Below are positions 1 to 6,846 of a stretch of 8,137 bases of DNA, piece by piece. Position 1 is the first letter of the stretch. Each line of letters begins with the position of its first letter. The translations under genes were made by a program, and so were the position numbers. The DNA is from CAZMOK01 sp964567785. GTDB lineage: Bacteria; Bacteroidota; Bacteroidia; Bacteroidales; JAGOPY01. The notes under the pieces were generated by a model, which was given only the letters and a program-made list of their open reading frames with translations, searched no databases and was not told the origin of the DNA. The DNA lies in contig CAZMOK010000096.1 of the NCBI GenBank assembly GCA_964567785.1, positions 1-8,137 of the forward strand. The letters run 5' to 3'.

Positions 1-2
1 TT

Positions 3-3000
3 ACGGTTTGTGAACTGCAGGCTTCAGATATCAATGTCTGGACCGGTGATTACAATTCCTATTGGGTAAATTACTCCAACTGGTCATTGGGTCATGTTCC
101 TACATCATCAGAAGACGTTGTAATACCCGATAATAGTATCACATGCATGGTGGACGTTTCTTCAGCCTCATGTAATAACCTGGATGTTTATCCTGGCGCG
201 GTTCTGAGGCTTATGGATGAAACCCTGGAAATCATGGGAAATGCAAATATTCACGGAGAACTGGAGATAAGTGACAACCCTGCCCGTTTGATCGTAAATG
301 GAAACATCTACTGGGAGAACGGCTCTACAATTGACAACCATACAACGAACAACTTTAACCCTGAAATCGAAGTATATGGTACCTGGGATTTCAAGGCAGG
401 ATCCAATGTTCAGATGGATTATGGCAAGGCCGAATTTAAAGGCACCGGCACTTCCTATATCCGTACCAGGTCAACAGATAGCTACTTTCATCACATAAGA
501 ATGGAAAAGACAAGTGGTGGAACTGTTGGACATAGTGGCATGAGTACCGAGAAGATGTATCTTACCGGCAATATTTACATTGATTTTGGATGTACATTTT
601 CCAGCTACACAAGCCAAACGATTGAGGTTGATGGTTTTATTAATATATTGAATAACAGTCATATACAACTGGGGAGCGGTACTCTTGAATTTTCTGGGAA
701 CCCAACTCTCGACTTCAAGCCGAATGTCGGGGACTATGTAAATAATCTTCGAATAGATTGTGGCTCCAGTACCTTGTCACTCGACAATACCTATTCTTCA
801 GTATTGGATGTAAACGGGTTCGTATCTATCCAGTCGGGTTATTTTGATCCCAATGGTTTTACCATCAATGTCGGTGGCAACTGGTACAATGTTCACGGAC
901 CGTCGCGGTTTATCCAGGCTGGTACCAGGGTCATTTTTGATGGCAGCGGACACCAGTATATTTATGATCCCGAAGATTTTGATACCCTTGAATCACAGTG
1001 CGGGGCGGCTATAAGGCTGGAAAACTCTTCCACAACAGTCAATGTAGCCAACTACGACTATACCACAGGCGGGTGGGATGTTCTTTCAGGTACATTAAAT
1101 GTAAACAACTTATTGGATTTAGGCCTCTGGGGGGTCTGGTACCTCAATGCAGGAGGTGAGATTAATGTGGTTGAAGACAGTTGGCTGGATTTAAATGGTG
1201 AGATACACATTTACGGAGGTACTATGTCATGCACCGGAAATACAAGCTATTGGGCATGGGCAAATAATGCTCTAATTGAAATGACTGCCGGAACTCTTGA
1301 TTTCACCAATCCAGGAATAGTCCTGTGGGATACATATACCCTGACCGAAAATATATCAGGAGGGAGGATAAGGGTAAATGGAAGCTTTAACGGTTCAAGC
1401 AGATCTGATTTCACACCTACCGGGGGTATGTTTGAGTTCTACGGAACAGCAAACAATACAATTAACCAGGGCGCCGGGAACAATTTCTGTTTTATGGAGA
1501 TAAATAAAGGATCCTCAACTGTAACCAGAGATAAGAATGTAAACAAAGCCAAACGGTCTCGACCCGATATTGAACTATCCGATCCCCGCCCGGATGTTTT
1601 TGCCGATGAAGGAGGTAGCAGGGCAAATACTATTTCCCTTGGTTCAAACCTGGTTATGACTGATGATCTTATCATCTCTACGGGAACACTCGATGTATCA
1701 TCCTCCAACTACTCAATCACCCTCGGCGGCGACTGGACCAACTATGTTGGCGATGCCGGTTTCAACGAACGTGAGGGCGAAGTGAGATTCAATGGCGCAC
1801 TAACGGCTGATATCACTACCAGTGAGACTTTCTATGACCTTGTGATGGATAAAACATTTGCTAATTATTACGGACTTGAGCTGAATGCAGGAAGCACATT
1901 TACGATACTGGATGACCTCAGGATCGTGGATGGGTGCATAGAAATGAATCCTTCTTCTGATCTTATCGTAACCGATAGTCTGGTAATATCTGCCAACGCA
2001 GGTCTGAACGCAAATGGGGATACAGGTCTTGAAATATGGGTTGGTGGCCACTGGTATAACTACAATACAACCTATGATGCTGCCGGTATTGGCTTTAACC
2101 CGGGTACCTCTACAGTTACATTCAACGGATCGGGTACCCAGTATGTTTATACCAATGCCAGCGAGGAGGATTTCTATGACCTTGTGATTGATAAGCCGGT
2201 CGGTATATATTTTCGTCCTATAGATAACATCGCCGTACTGAGCGATCTGAATATCCTGAGCGGTATCTGGCATGATAACACTACATACAGGAATCACTAT
2301 TTCTATGGTGACTTTTCAGTGTCGGCAACAAATGGAGGCTTCTACAGCACTATGAACAATACTGTGCGTTTTATGGGCACTGGTGACCAGTACATCGACT
2401 TTCCCCCGGCCGCAGGCGGATATTTTTACAATGTCATCATTAATAAAGTTGCCCCTGCTGACAGATCTTTCATTAAAGGGGAAGGAACAGAACCGGCTTC
2501 TGTCACGAAAACAAGTGAAACAAGAGATGGCGGCAGGGCAATGACGACCCATCTGAGTGACGACCTCATTTCATTGAATTCCGGATACCTCTATCTCTAT
2601 GAGGGTAATCTTGACCTCAACGGAAACTATTACAGATGTACGGGGAATGTCTACGTTTACGACAATGCAACACTTTCTATCGACGAAAATGCATGGCTGG
2701 AAGTTGGAGGGGGTTCTGATTTGCGTGTCTACAGCGGTGGGACATTGGAAGTTATAGGCTCCAGTGGAAATGAGGCTATGGTAGAAGGCAACAACGACCT
2801 CGAGTATGATTTCTATGTGTATAGCGGAGGGACCATCAGTGCCGATCATGCAATCTTTGAGGACATGGGGGTGCTGGGAGTCTATATTCGTGACGGGGCA
2901 ATTGTTGACCCCACTCATTCATTCAATAATTGCACTTTCAGATATGGATCTGCCGCTGCAGGTGCCACCCTTCTCAGAATAGAGAACAGCCAGACTTTTA

Positions 3001-6000
3001 CCATTGATGGTGCCATATTTCCGGAAGCCACCCCTGATGCTGATTACAACGTAAGAAAAACAGCCTATGATCAAGGGAGCATTACATTTACGAATTGTAC
3101 CGGTGATTTTGCAGGGCCCCTCTATGAATACGATACCTACGGCCGTATCCACTGGGACGGTCAGGGCAACTGGTTGGGGACTACTTCCTCCGACTGGAAC
3201 ACTGCCTCGAACTGGGGCTTTAACTATATTCCCGATCTTTCCACTGATGTTTTTATAGGCTCCGGGTGCCCCAATTATCCCCAGGTTCCTTCATCAATAA
3301 GTATCGATTATGCAGGTTCATTCACCTACTACTGCCGGAGCCTTGAAATAGGAACCGGCGGGGAACTGCAAATGACCGGGGGATCGATGTATAACTACGG
3401 CGATCTTGTAGTGGATGGGATGCTTAAGATTGCAAGCAACCTGAATACATATTCAGGATCATTTACCTATGTTTATGATACTATTTATATGGGGTACGAG
3501 CCCGGTTATGTCGGCGGACTCAATATGCTTTCAGGCAGTAAACTATATCAATATTCAGGAAGCAACATATATTTTGAAAACCTGCATCTTCACGACGGAT
3601 GTGATTACATTGGATATGGAGGAGTGGCAAATGTGTATAATTATGGTTCTTATCCCGCAGTAAATACTATTCGGATTGAAGATGAAAACAGCTATTTCTC
3701 CAACTTTTATACAGAAAACAATACTGATGCAGAGCTGACCTCCTGTACCTACGACCTGGACGTTTTTTATTTTGTAAGCGAAGGTTATTTTTCTCCGAAT
3801 GGATTTGAAATTACTGCAACTCTTATGGACATTGGAGGAGAGTTCAATATGGCTTCAGGATTGATAACAGTGACGGGTAATGGCCCTTATTTAATGGGCT
3901 CGGGTACGCTGAACATGAGTGGCGGAACCATTGATGGAGGTGATAATGTGTATCTGAACCCGGGTTCCGATGGAAATATGTCGGGGGGTACCATTTCAGT
4001 CGAGCAGGGATTTTTTGACAACTGGGACTGCTTTAGTGCAACCGGCGGAAAAGTGATCTTCAATACAAGCGAAGGAAGCGGGTCTATTGGGGGTTCCCCT
4101 GATTTTTATGATGTGGATATCGATAAGCCGGGAGCAGTGCTTGAATCAGGTACTGAAGGTAATGGGGCTTCGATCTATATTGCCAATAACCTGAATATAT
4201 ATGATGGTGAATTCGAGCTTAATTCAGGGACAATACTTGATGTTGAGGGTAATCTTGAGATTTCATCAGGGTCCGTGCTTGATGCGGATGATGCTTACCC
4301 CGTTGAAATTAAGGTGGGAAATGACTGGTTTGATTTAAATACATCCGCAACAGGTTTCCTGGCGGGTACCGGTTCAATTGTGACCTTCGACGGGTCATAC
4401 AGTTTGACAGCCTTGCAGGCAGTCCGGGAAAAATCTGAATTCAATAAAGTAGTGGTAAACAGCGGACAGTTATATGTGAGGCCAAGTGGTACTGGTAACG
4501 TATACATAAAGGCTGATACTATTGATGTGCAGTCAGGCAGGTTAAAAGTTTCAGGATACAGGATTGAAGCTGATGAACGCCTCACCATTTCTGATGAACT
4601 GGAGATGACCTCTTCAAATGACACAATAATAGTACACGATATTATCTGGGAATCCGGTTCAAATGATGTGATCAATAACGGGAAGATCTTTGTAAACGGC
4701 AACTGGCGCTGGGAGAATGGCACAAATGCAAGTATAAATTCCGGTAACACAGTCTGTTTTAATGCATCGCACGATAGGTACATCTACTGCTACGACCCGG
4801 ATGCCGCATTCTATAACCTTGAAGTGGAAAATACCGGTTCAAGCTGGTTATGGATCAGCTCATCTTCCACACATGATTTACAGGTGTTGAACAATATGAA
4901 TGTCACGCCCGGTGGCCGGTTCGTAGTAAACGAAAATGACCTCACCGTAGATGGCAACCTTGATATCATGTCGGGCGGCTGGATGTGGATGTATACCGAC
5001 GGTGACCTGGAGGTTGCCACTGATTTCGGCCTGAACGGTGCCCTTGTGCTTGATGGTGGAGGGAATGTCCTTATACATGGAATGTTTGATATTAATTCTA
5101 CAGGATACCTTGATATGAGCGGAGGCGTTTTTTGCTGTGATGCATCTTATTCCGCCCCAAGGGGGTTTTGTTCACTTGATGGACAGCTTGACCTGGCAGG
5201 ATCTTCCATACTTGAGGTGCTGTATAATCATATTTCCATAGGCCCATCTTTTATTGGTAATATAACAGGTGGGACAATACGGGTTGGCGGAACCTTTCTA
5301 TCCAACATAGCATCTCAATTCCAACCCTCCGGAGGCACCCTGGAATTTTCCGGAGGCGTCGGGGGAGGATGCTATATCCAGATGGCAACTGACAATTGGC
5401 TGAATAATTTACTCGTAGATGGAGGTGTTTCCTGGTTAGTGCATGGTAGTCAGGCTTTACATATTAAAAAAGATCTTACCATTGAATCGGGCAGCCTGAA
5501 CGCTTATAACGATACCATTTACCTCGGTGATGACTGGACCAATAATGTCGGTGCGACAGGCTTCTCGGAAGGCACCGGGAAAGTGATCCTTAATGGTACA
5601 CATGTTGTTGATGTACAACAGATCAACGGGGAGACATTCTACAACCTGGAGAACCGGAATACGGCCAAACATATTGAGATAGCAGGCAATACAACAGTTG
5701 CCAATGTTTATAACGGAGGTGCCGGAGGCGCCGGATGTGAAACGTTTGTGACAGCATCAACTTTCGAAATTCAGGATACCCTGTTACTCGACCAGGGAAT
5801 CCTTGCTCTCAGTGCCAGTGCACCGAATGTCACAACAGACTATTTTGATCAGGGAGGAACGTTGCAGCTTACCAACGGAACATTTACTGCAAATGACCTT
5901 GTTGAAAATTATGTACTTGGAGATTATATCCTGCACAATGGTACAATAAATCTCTACCAGGGAGCAGCTGAATTTTTCGACCTTGAAGCTAATATTGAGA

Positions 6001-6419
6001 TAAACGGCGGGATTTTCAATCTCTATGGAGGGAATGACGTCTCTTACTGGCCGGCACAAACAAATTCTTATTCATTTGAAATGACCGGAGGTATTATGAA
6101 CTTTGAGGATGTGGGCATCAGACTGATAAACAATTTTATGAGCTATGATATTTCGGGCGGTGCTATCAGAACAAAAGGGGATTTCTTATCAAATACGACT
6201 GTTTCAGTTTTCGATCCTACCGGAGGCAGTGTGCATATGCTTGGAAACATGAATTCTCAGATAAGCCAGGGTTCAGGGAGCTTTTTCCACGACCTCGTGA
6301 TCGAAAAATACGGTGCAACAGGCGTTAATTGTTCATCCGATCTGCTGATAAAGAATGAATTGAGGCTCAAGGAAGGGGAATTCAACACCAATGGCTACCA
6401 GGTGGATGTAATACCCTGA
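3..6419 (+). CDS. Giant two-module beta-strand repeat protein, probably surface-exposed; 5' end outside window
   Basis: The frame is open from the first bases of the window, so the gene starts upstream. A TTG at 87 lies inside a conserved motif and is not a start. The visible 2138 residues (residue number = base/3) are rich in Gly, Asn, Thr, Ser, Asp and aromatics, with short alternating beta strands and no membrane segment. Two modules begin at residues 13 and 1057 with the same W-G, W, NW, P, DV header. Degenerate repeats follow, with motifs such as FNGSGTQYV, FYDLVIDK and GGDWTN. Residues 930-1050 look like a parallel beta-helix. Known Bacteroidota proteins of this style are exported cell-surface or matrix proteins that usually end in a T9SS sorting domain. 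Here the frame ends at NTNGYQVDVIP with no such domain. Export and adhesion-like roles are inferred; no enzyme motif is seen. The coding call is very secure, the function is not. Confidence 0.93.
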   Translation, partial: TVCELQASDINVWTGDYNSYWVNYSNWSLGHVPTSSEDVVIPDNSITCMVDVSSASCNNLDVYPGAVLRLMDETLEIMGNANIHGELEISDNPARLIVNGNIYWENGSTIDNHTTNNFNPEIEVYGTWDFKAGSNVQMDYGKAEFKGTGTSYIRTRSTDSYFHHIRMEKTSGGTVGHSGMSTEKMYLTGNIYIDFGCTFSSYTSQTIEVDGFINILNNSHIQLGSGTLEFSGNPTLDFKPNVGDYVNNLRIDCGSSTLSLDNTYSSVLDVNGFVSIQSGYFDPNGFTINVGGNWYNVHGPSRFIQAGTRVIFDGSGHQYIYDPEDFDTLESQCGAAIRLENSSTTVNVANYDYTTGGWDVLSGTLNVNNLLDLGLWGVWYLNAGGEINVVEDSWLDLNGEIHIYGGTMSCTGNTSYWAWANNALIEMTAGTLDFTNPGIVLWDTYTLTENISGGRIRVNGSFNGSSRSDFTPTGGMFEFYGTANNTINQGAGNNFCFMEINKGSSTVTRDKNVNKAKRSRPDIELSDPRPDVFADEGGSRANTISLGSNLVMTDDLIISTGTLDVSSSNYSITLGGDWTNYVGDAGFNEREGEVRFNGALTADITTSETFYDLVMDKTFANYYGLELNAGSTFTILDDLRIVDGCIEMNPSSDLIVTDSLVISANAGLNANGDTGLEIWVGGHWYNYNTTYDAAGIGFNPGTSTVTFNGSGTQYVYTNASEEDFYDLVIDKPVGIYFRPIDNIAVLSDLNILSGIWHDNTTYRNHYFYGDFSVSATNGGFYSTMNNTVRFMGTGDQYIDFPPAAGGYFYNVIINKVAPADRSFIKGEGTEPASVTKTSETRDGGRAMTTHLSDDLISLNSGYLYLYEGNLDLNGNYYRCTGNVYVYDNATLSIDENAWLEVGGGSDLRVYSGGTLEVIGSSGNEAMVEGNNDLEYDFYVYSGGTISADHAIFEDMGVLGVYIRDGAIVDPTHSFNNCTFRYGSAAAGATLLRIENSQTFTIDGAIFPEATPDADYNVRKTAYDQGSITFTNCTGDFAGPLYEYDTYGRIHWDGQGNWLGTTSSDWNTASNWGFNYIPDLSTDVFIGSGCPNYPQVPSSISIDYAGSFTYYCRSLEIGTGGELQMTGGSMYNYGDLVVDGMLKIASNLNTYSGSFTYVYDTIYMGYEPGYVGGLNMLSGSKLYQYSGSNIYFENLHLHDGCDYIGYGGVANVYNYGSYPAVNTIRIEDENSYFSNFYTENNTDAELTSCTYDLDVFYFVSEGYFSPNGFEITATLMDIGGEFNMASGLITVTGNGPYLMGSGTLNMSGGTIDGGDNVYLNPGSDGNMSGGTISVEQGFFDNWDCFSATGGKVIFNTSEGSGSIGGSPDFYDVDIDKPGAVLESGTEGNGASIYIANNLNIYDGEFELNSGTILDVEGNLEISSGSVLDADDAYPVEIKVGNDWFDLNTSATGFLAGTGSIVTFDGSYSLTALQAVREKSEFNKVVVNSGQLYVRPSGTGNVYIKADTIDVQSGRLKVSGYRIEADERLTISDELEMTSSNDTIIVHDIIWESGSNDVINNGKIFVNGNWRWENGTNASINSGNTVCFNASHDRYIYCYDPDAAFYNLEVENTGSSWLWISSSSTHDLQVLNNMNVTPGGRFVVNENDLTVDGNLDIMSGGWMWMYTDGDLEVATDFGLNGALVLDGGGNVLIHGMFDINSTGYLDMSGGVFCCDASYSAPRGFCSLDGQLDLAGSSILEVLYNHISIGPSFIGNITGGTIRVGGTFLSNIASQFQPSGGTLEFSGGVGGGCYIQMATDNWLNNLLVDGGVSWLVHGSQALHIKKDLTIESGSLNAYNDTIYLGDDWTNNVGATGFSEGTGKVILNGTHVVDVQQINGETFYNLENRNTAKHIEIAGNTTVANVYNGGAGGAGCETFVTASTFEIQDTLLLDQGILALSASAPNVTTDYFDQGGTLQLTNGTFTANDLVENYVLGDYILHNGTINLYQGAAEFFDLEANIEINGGIFNLYGGNDVSYWPAQTNSYSFEMTGGIMNFEDVGIRLINNFMSYDISGGAIRTKGDFLSNTTVSVFDPTGGSVHMLGNMNSQISQGSGSFFHDLVIEKYGATGVNCSSDLLIKNELRLKEGEFNTNGYQVDVIP
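36..134 (+). repeat. Module header 1 (W-G / W / NW / P / DVVI)
   Basis: Key residues are W13 (in VWTGD), W21, N26-W27, P33 and D38-V39-V40-I41 of the giant protein. The same residues with identical spacing (+8, +6, +6, +5) recur about 1044 residues later. This header is common at the start of strand-rich repeat domains in Bacteroidota surface proteins; that is family knowledge recalled, not searched. It shows that the window enters the gene just before a domain boundary, and that the frame is real coding sequence upstream of the TTG at 87. Confidence 0.75.
1203..1508 (+). repeat. GG-T-(M/L) / ISGG-x-IR / F-x-P-(T/S)-GG block, copy 1
   Basis: This roughly 100-residue block contains YGGTMSCTGN, an MTAGTLDF strand, ISGGRIRVNGSF at about 1353, FTPTGGMFEF at about 1410 and NNTINQGAGNNF, then a strand ending INK. 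It aligns along its whole length with copy 3 at 6003-6312 and partly with copy 2 at 5170-5430. This gives a second repeat family interleaved with the F-G-G-Q-Y units. Confidence 0.6.
1524..1631 (+). other. Charged hydrophilic insert 1 in giant protein
   Basis: Residues 508-543 are unlike the surrounding strand repeats. About 15 of 36 residues are charged, with basic residues first (NKAKRSR) and acidic ones next (DPRPDVFADE), ending GGSRANT. The insert lies directly after a strand ending INK and before the next LVMTDDL strand, so it is probably a flexible exposed loop between two repeat strands. It shares its position and a GG-x-RA-x-T ending with insert 2. Confidence 0.6.
2448..2552 (+). other. 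Charged hydrophilic insert 2 in giant protein
   Basis: Residues 816-850 form a second polar segment, with about 10 of 35 residues charged (for example IKGEGTEP and KTSETRDGGRAMTT). It sits at the same structural position as insert 1, after a VIINK strand and before a SDDLISL strand. The shared GG-RA ending suggests that the two inserts are homologous rather than independent low-complexity drift. Confidence 0.55.
2796..3152 (+). other. Parallel beta-helix-like segment closing module 1
   Basis: Residues 932-1050 contain the ladder pattern of right-handed beta-helix surface proteins: ISADHAIFEDMG, VYIRDGAIVDPTHSF, NNCTFRYG, LLRIENSQTFTIDGAIFP, then YNVRKT and SITFTNCTGDFAGPLYE. The stretch ends in a Y-x-RIHWDG turn leading directly into header 2. 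I recall similar end pieces (FxNCTF, then a DFAG and R-(I/V)-(H/N)-W ending) in other Bacteroidota extracellular proteins. No catalytic residues typical of pectate lyases can be identified, so a structural role is favoured. Confidence 0.5.
3153..3260 (+). repeat. Module header 2 (W-G / W / NW / P / DVFI)
   Basis: This is the second copy of the header, with W1057 (NWLG), W1065, N1070-W1071, P1077 and D1082-V1083. It is preceded by HWDG at residues 1050-1053, which closes the beta-helix segment of the first module. After the header the chain continues with a Cys, a Leu-rich strand and short GG-containing strands, as in copy 1 (C-x-x-L, then G-x-x-L). It marks the start of the second large module, which runs to the end of the gene. 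Confidence 0.75.
5170..5430 (+). repeat. ISGG-x-IR / F-x-P-(T/S)-GG block, copy 2
   Basis: This copy carries ITGGTIRVGGTFLSN from about 5262, then FQPSGGTLEFSGG, a Gly/Cys stretch (GGGCYIQM) and a NNLLVDGG strand. It corresponds to the second half of copies 1 and 3. The first half is replaced by a LDGQLDLAGS strand pair, so this copy is shorter and more diverged. Confidence 0.55.
6003..6312 (+). repeat. GG-T / ISGG-x-IR / F-x-P-(T/S)-GG block, copy 3 (last in the protein)
   Basis: The order is INGGIFNLYGGNDVSYW, MTGGIMNF, ISGGAIRTKGDFLSN (from about 6150), FDPTGGSVHMLGN, ISQGSGSFFHDLVIEK. It aligns residue by residue with copy 1 with few gaps, including the shared Y-W pair near the start and N-x-x-I-x-QG-x-G after the GG. 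After it the gene has only about 35 more codons, so the protein stops shortly into the next expected unit. Confidence 0.6.
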
Positions 6420-6470
6420 TCTTACAGGTGCCGGCGAGTTGTTTTTTATGTAAATTAAACCATCCATCCC
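6420..6470 (+). other. Short intergenic gap after the giant gene
   Basis: This is 51 bases with no convincing terminator. A GCCGGC palindrome is followed by a run of six T (6442-6447), but no stem of useful length precedes it. An A/T-rich stretch (about 6450-6460) precedes the next ATG and could serve as the A-rich translation initiation region usual in Bacteroidota. A one-base forward shift at the giant gene's stop would add only 13 codons (PDLTGAGELFFM and then a stop ending at 6453). Confidence 0.4.
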
Positions 6471-6710
6471 ATGAATGAGGCAATATATGTCCAGAAAGAG
6501 TTGTTTTCCAGGATAAAGGAAACATTGCCGCCAAACATATCATTTGTGCACGAAATATCGGAGTCGCTTGAAATAAGTTACGACAGCGCCTACCGTAGGA
6601 TCAGGGGGGTCAAGGAACTGTCGATCTCCGAACTCTTCCGGTTGTGCAATAAATACGGTATCTCGATCGATTCTCTTATCAGGACGGCTGAGAAACAACA
6701 TCAGGCATAA
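6471..6710 (+). CDS. Small helix-turn-helix protein, N-terminal fragment-like
   Basis: The 79-residue product is predicted to be cytoplasmic and DNA-binding. Residues 8-20 form a helix (QKELFSRIKETLP). Residues 25-46 form a helix-turn-helix: FVHEISESLEIS, then the recognition helix YDSAYRRIRG. Residues 49-70 (ELSISELFRLCNKYGISIDS) complete the small helical bundle. This matches the N-terminus of a Bacteroidota regulator type that, as I recall, is usually about 250-300 residues, with the same F-x-x-RIK, DSAYRRIRG and LC-x-x-(F/Y)-x-IS-(I/V)-DSL pattern. Here the chain stops at once after the HTH (EKQHQA). It could be an intact mini-regulator or the remains of a truncated gene. It starts 51 bases after the giant gene, and the ATG follows an A/T-rich leader without a Shine-Dalgarno, as is usual in the phylum. 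Its target is unknown. Confidence 0.75.
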   Translation: MNEAIYVQKELFSRIKETLPPNISFVHEISESLEISYDSAYRRIRGVKELSISELFRLCNKYGISIDSLIRTAEKQHQA

Positions 6711-6769
6711 AAGTGCTCTGATTTTTAAAAGTTGCTTCCCTTTATTATCTTTATCCACTGTAAAAGTGC
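6708..6769 (+). repeat. Direct repeat TAAAAGTGC flanking part of the gap
   Basis: TAAAAGTGC occurs at 6708-6716, overlapping the stop codon of the small HTH gene, and again at 6761-6769. The copies are 53 bases apart. A nine-base match in an A/T-rich gap may be chance, but the core AAAGTGC also takes part in the inverted repeat just downstream. Paired operator half-sites are one possible reading. Confidence 0.3.
6723..6753 (+). promoter_or_regulatory. Weak Bacteroidota-type promoter candidate for the FISUMP gene
   Basis: TTTT at 6723-6726 and TATCTTTA at 6746-6753 are separated by 19 bases. This fits loosely the Bacteroidota housekeeping pattern TTTG, 19-21 bases, TAnnTTTG (three of four and five of six fixed bases). 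It would give a transcript starting near 6760 with a leader of roughly 85 bases containing the inverted repeat at 6763-6814. The match is imperfect in A/T-rich DNA. Confidence 0.25.
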
Positions 6770-6814
6770 CCCATGGTAAAATAACTGTAGCTAGCGCTAT
6801 TCGGCAGGCACTTT
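6763..6814. repeat. Inverted repeat AAAGTGCC / GGCACTTT in the leader of the FISUMP gene
   Basis: A perfect eight-base inverted repeat has arms at 6763-6770 and 6807-6814 with a 36-base loop. The loop contains the small palindromes CCATGG (6771-6776) and TAGCGCTA (6792-6799). It is not followed by a T-run, so it is not an ordinary terminator. It could be an operator pair or a leader stem-loop; no protein or RNA family is assigned. Confidence 0.35.
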
Positions 6815-6846
6815 CAGGAGAAATGCAAAACCAAAAGCACTCTATT

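Larger units (their letters stand above)
435..6310 (+). repeat. Degenerate F-x-G-x-G-x-Q-Y / FY(D/N)L-x-I-(D/N)K repeat family in the giant protein
   Basis: A roughly 80-130 residue unit recurs throughout. It starts with a strand ending F-(D/N/M)-G-(S/T)-G-x-Q-Y-(I/V), then FY(D/N)(L/V), then a strand ending in (D/N)K, then a DL-x-I-x-SG-x-L-(D/N)-x-NG stretch, and closes with GG-x-W-x-N. Clear copies of the first element begin near bases 435, 936, 2121, 2370 and 4758. More degenerate ones lie near 1437, 1791, 4059, 4386, 5346, 5590 and 6237. The DWTN closing element is best at about 1730 and 5530. Protein divergence between copies is high, so the array is old except where noted in the findings. 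Confidence 0.65.

Noticed and set aside
87..89. TTG at 87 as the start of the giant protein
   Set aside because: The frame is open to the window edge, and the residues upstream (W13, W21, NW) belong to a motif repeated in the second half, so the gene starts outside the window.
1800..2297. 165-codon open frame on the - strand (and others at 2571-2918, 4295-4783, 5784-6059)
   Set aside because: They lie wholly inside the strongly supported giant gene, have compositions expected from its antisense codons, and show no domain or motif.
435..6310. CRISPR array or DNA-level tandem repeats
   Set aside because: The periodicity is at the protein level with diverged codons and irregular spacing. No regularly spaced identical direct repeats are present.
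6424..6447. Terminator after the giant gene
   Set aside because: There is a run of six T, but the preceding bases form only three or four weak pairs, so no credible hairpin is present.
6577..6846. Open frame upstream of the FISUMP start, which could fuse the HTH to a membrane-anchored FISUMP protein by a one-base shift
   Set aside because: The frame has no stop from 6577 onward, but the gap translation has no domain character, and the sequence at 6847 encodes a classic cleavable signal peptide. A fusion is not supported without evidence of an indel.
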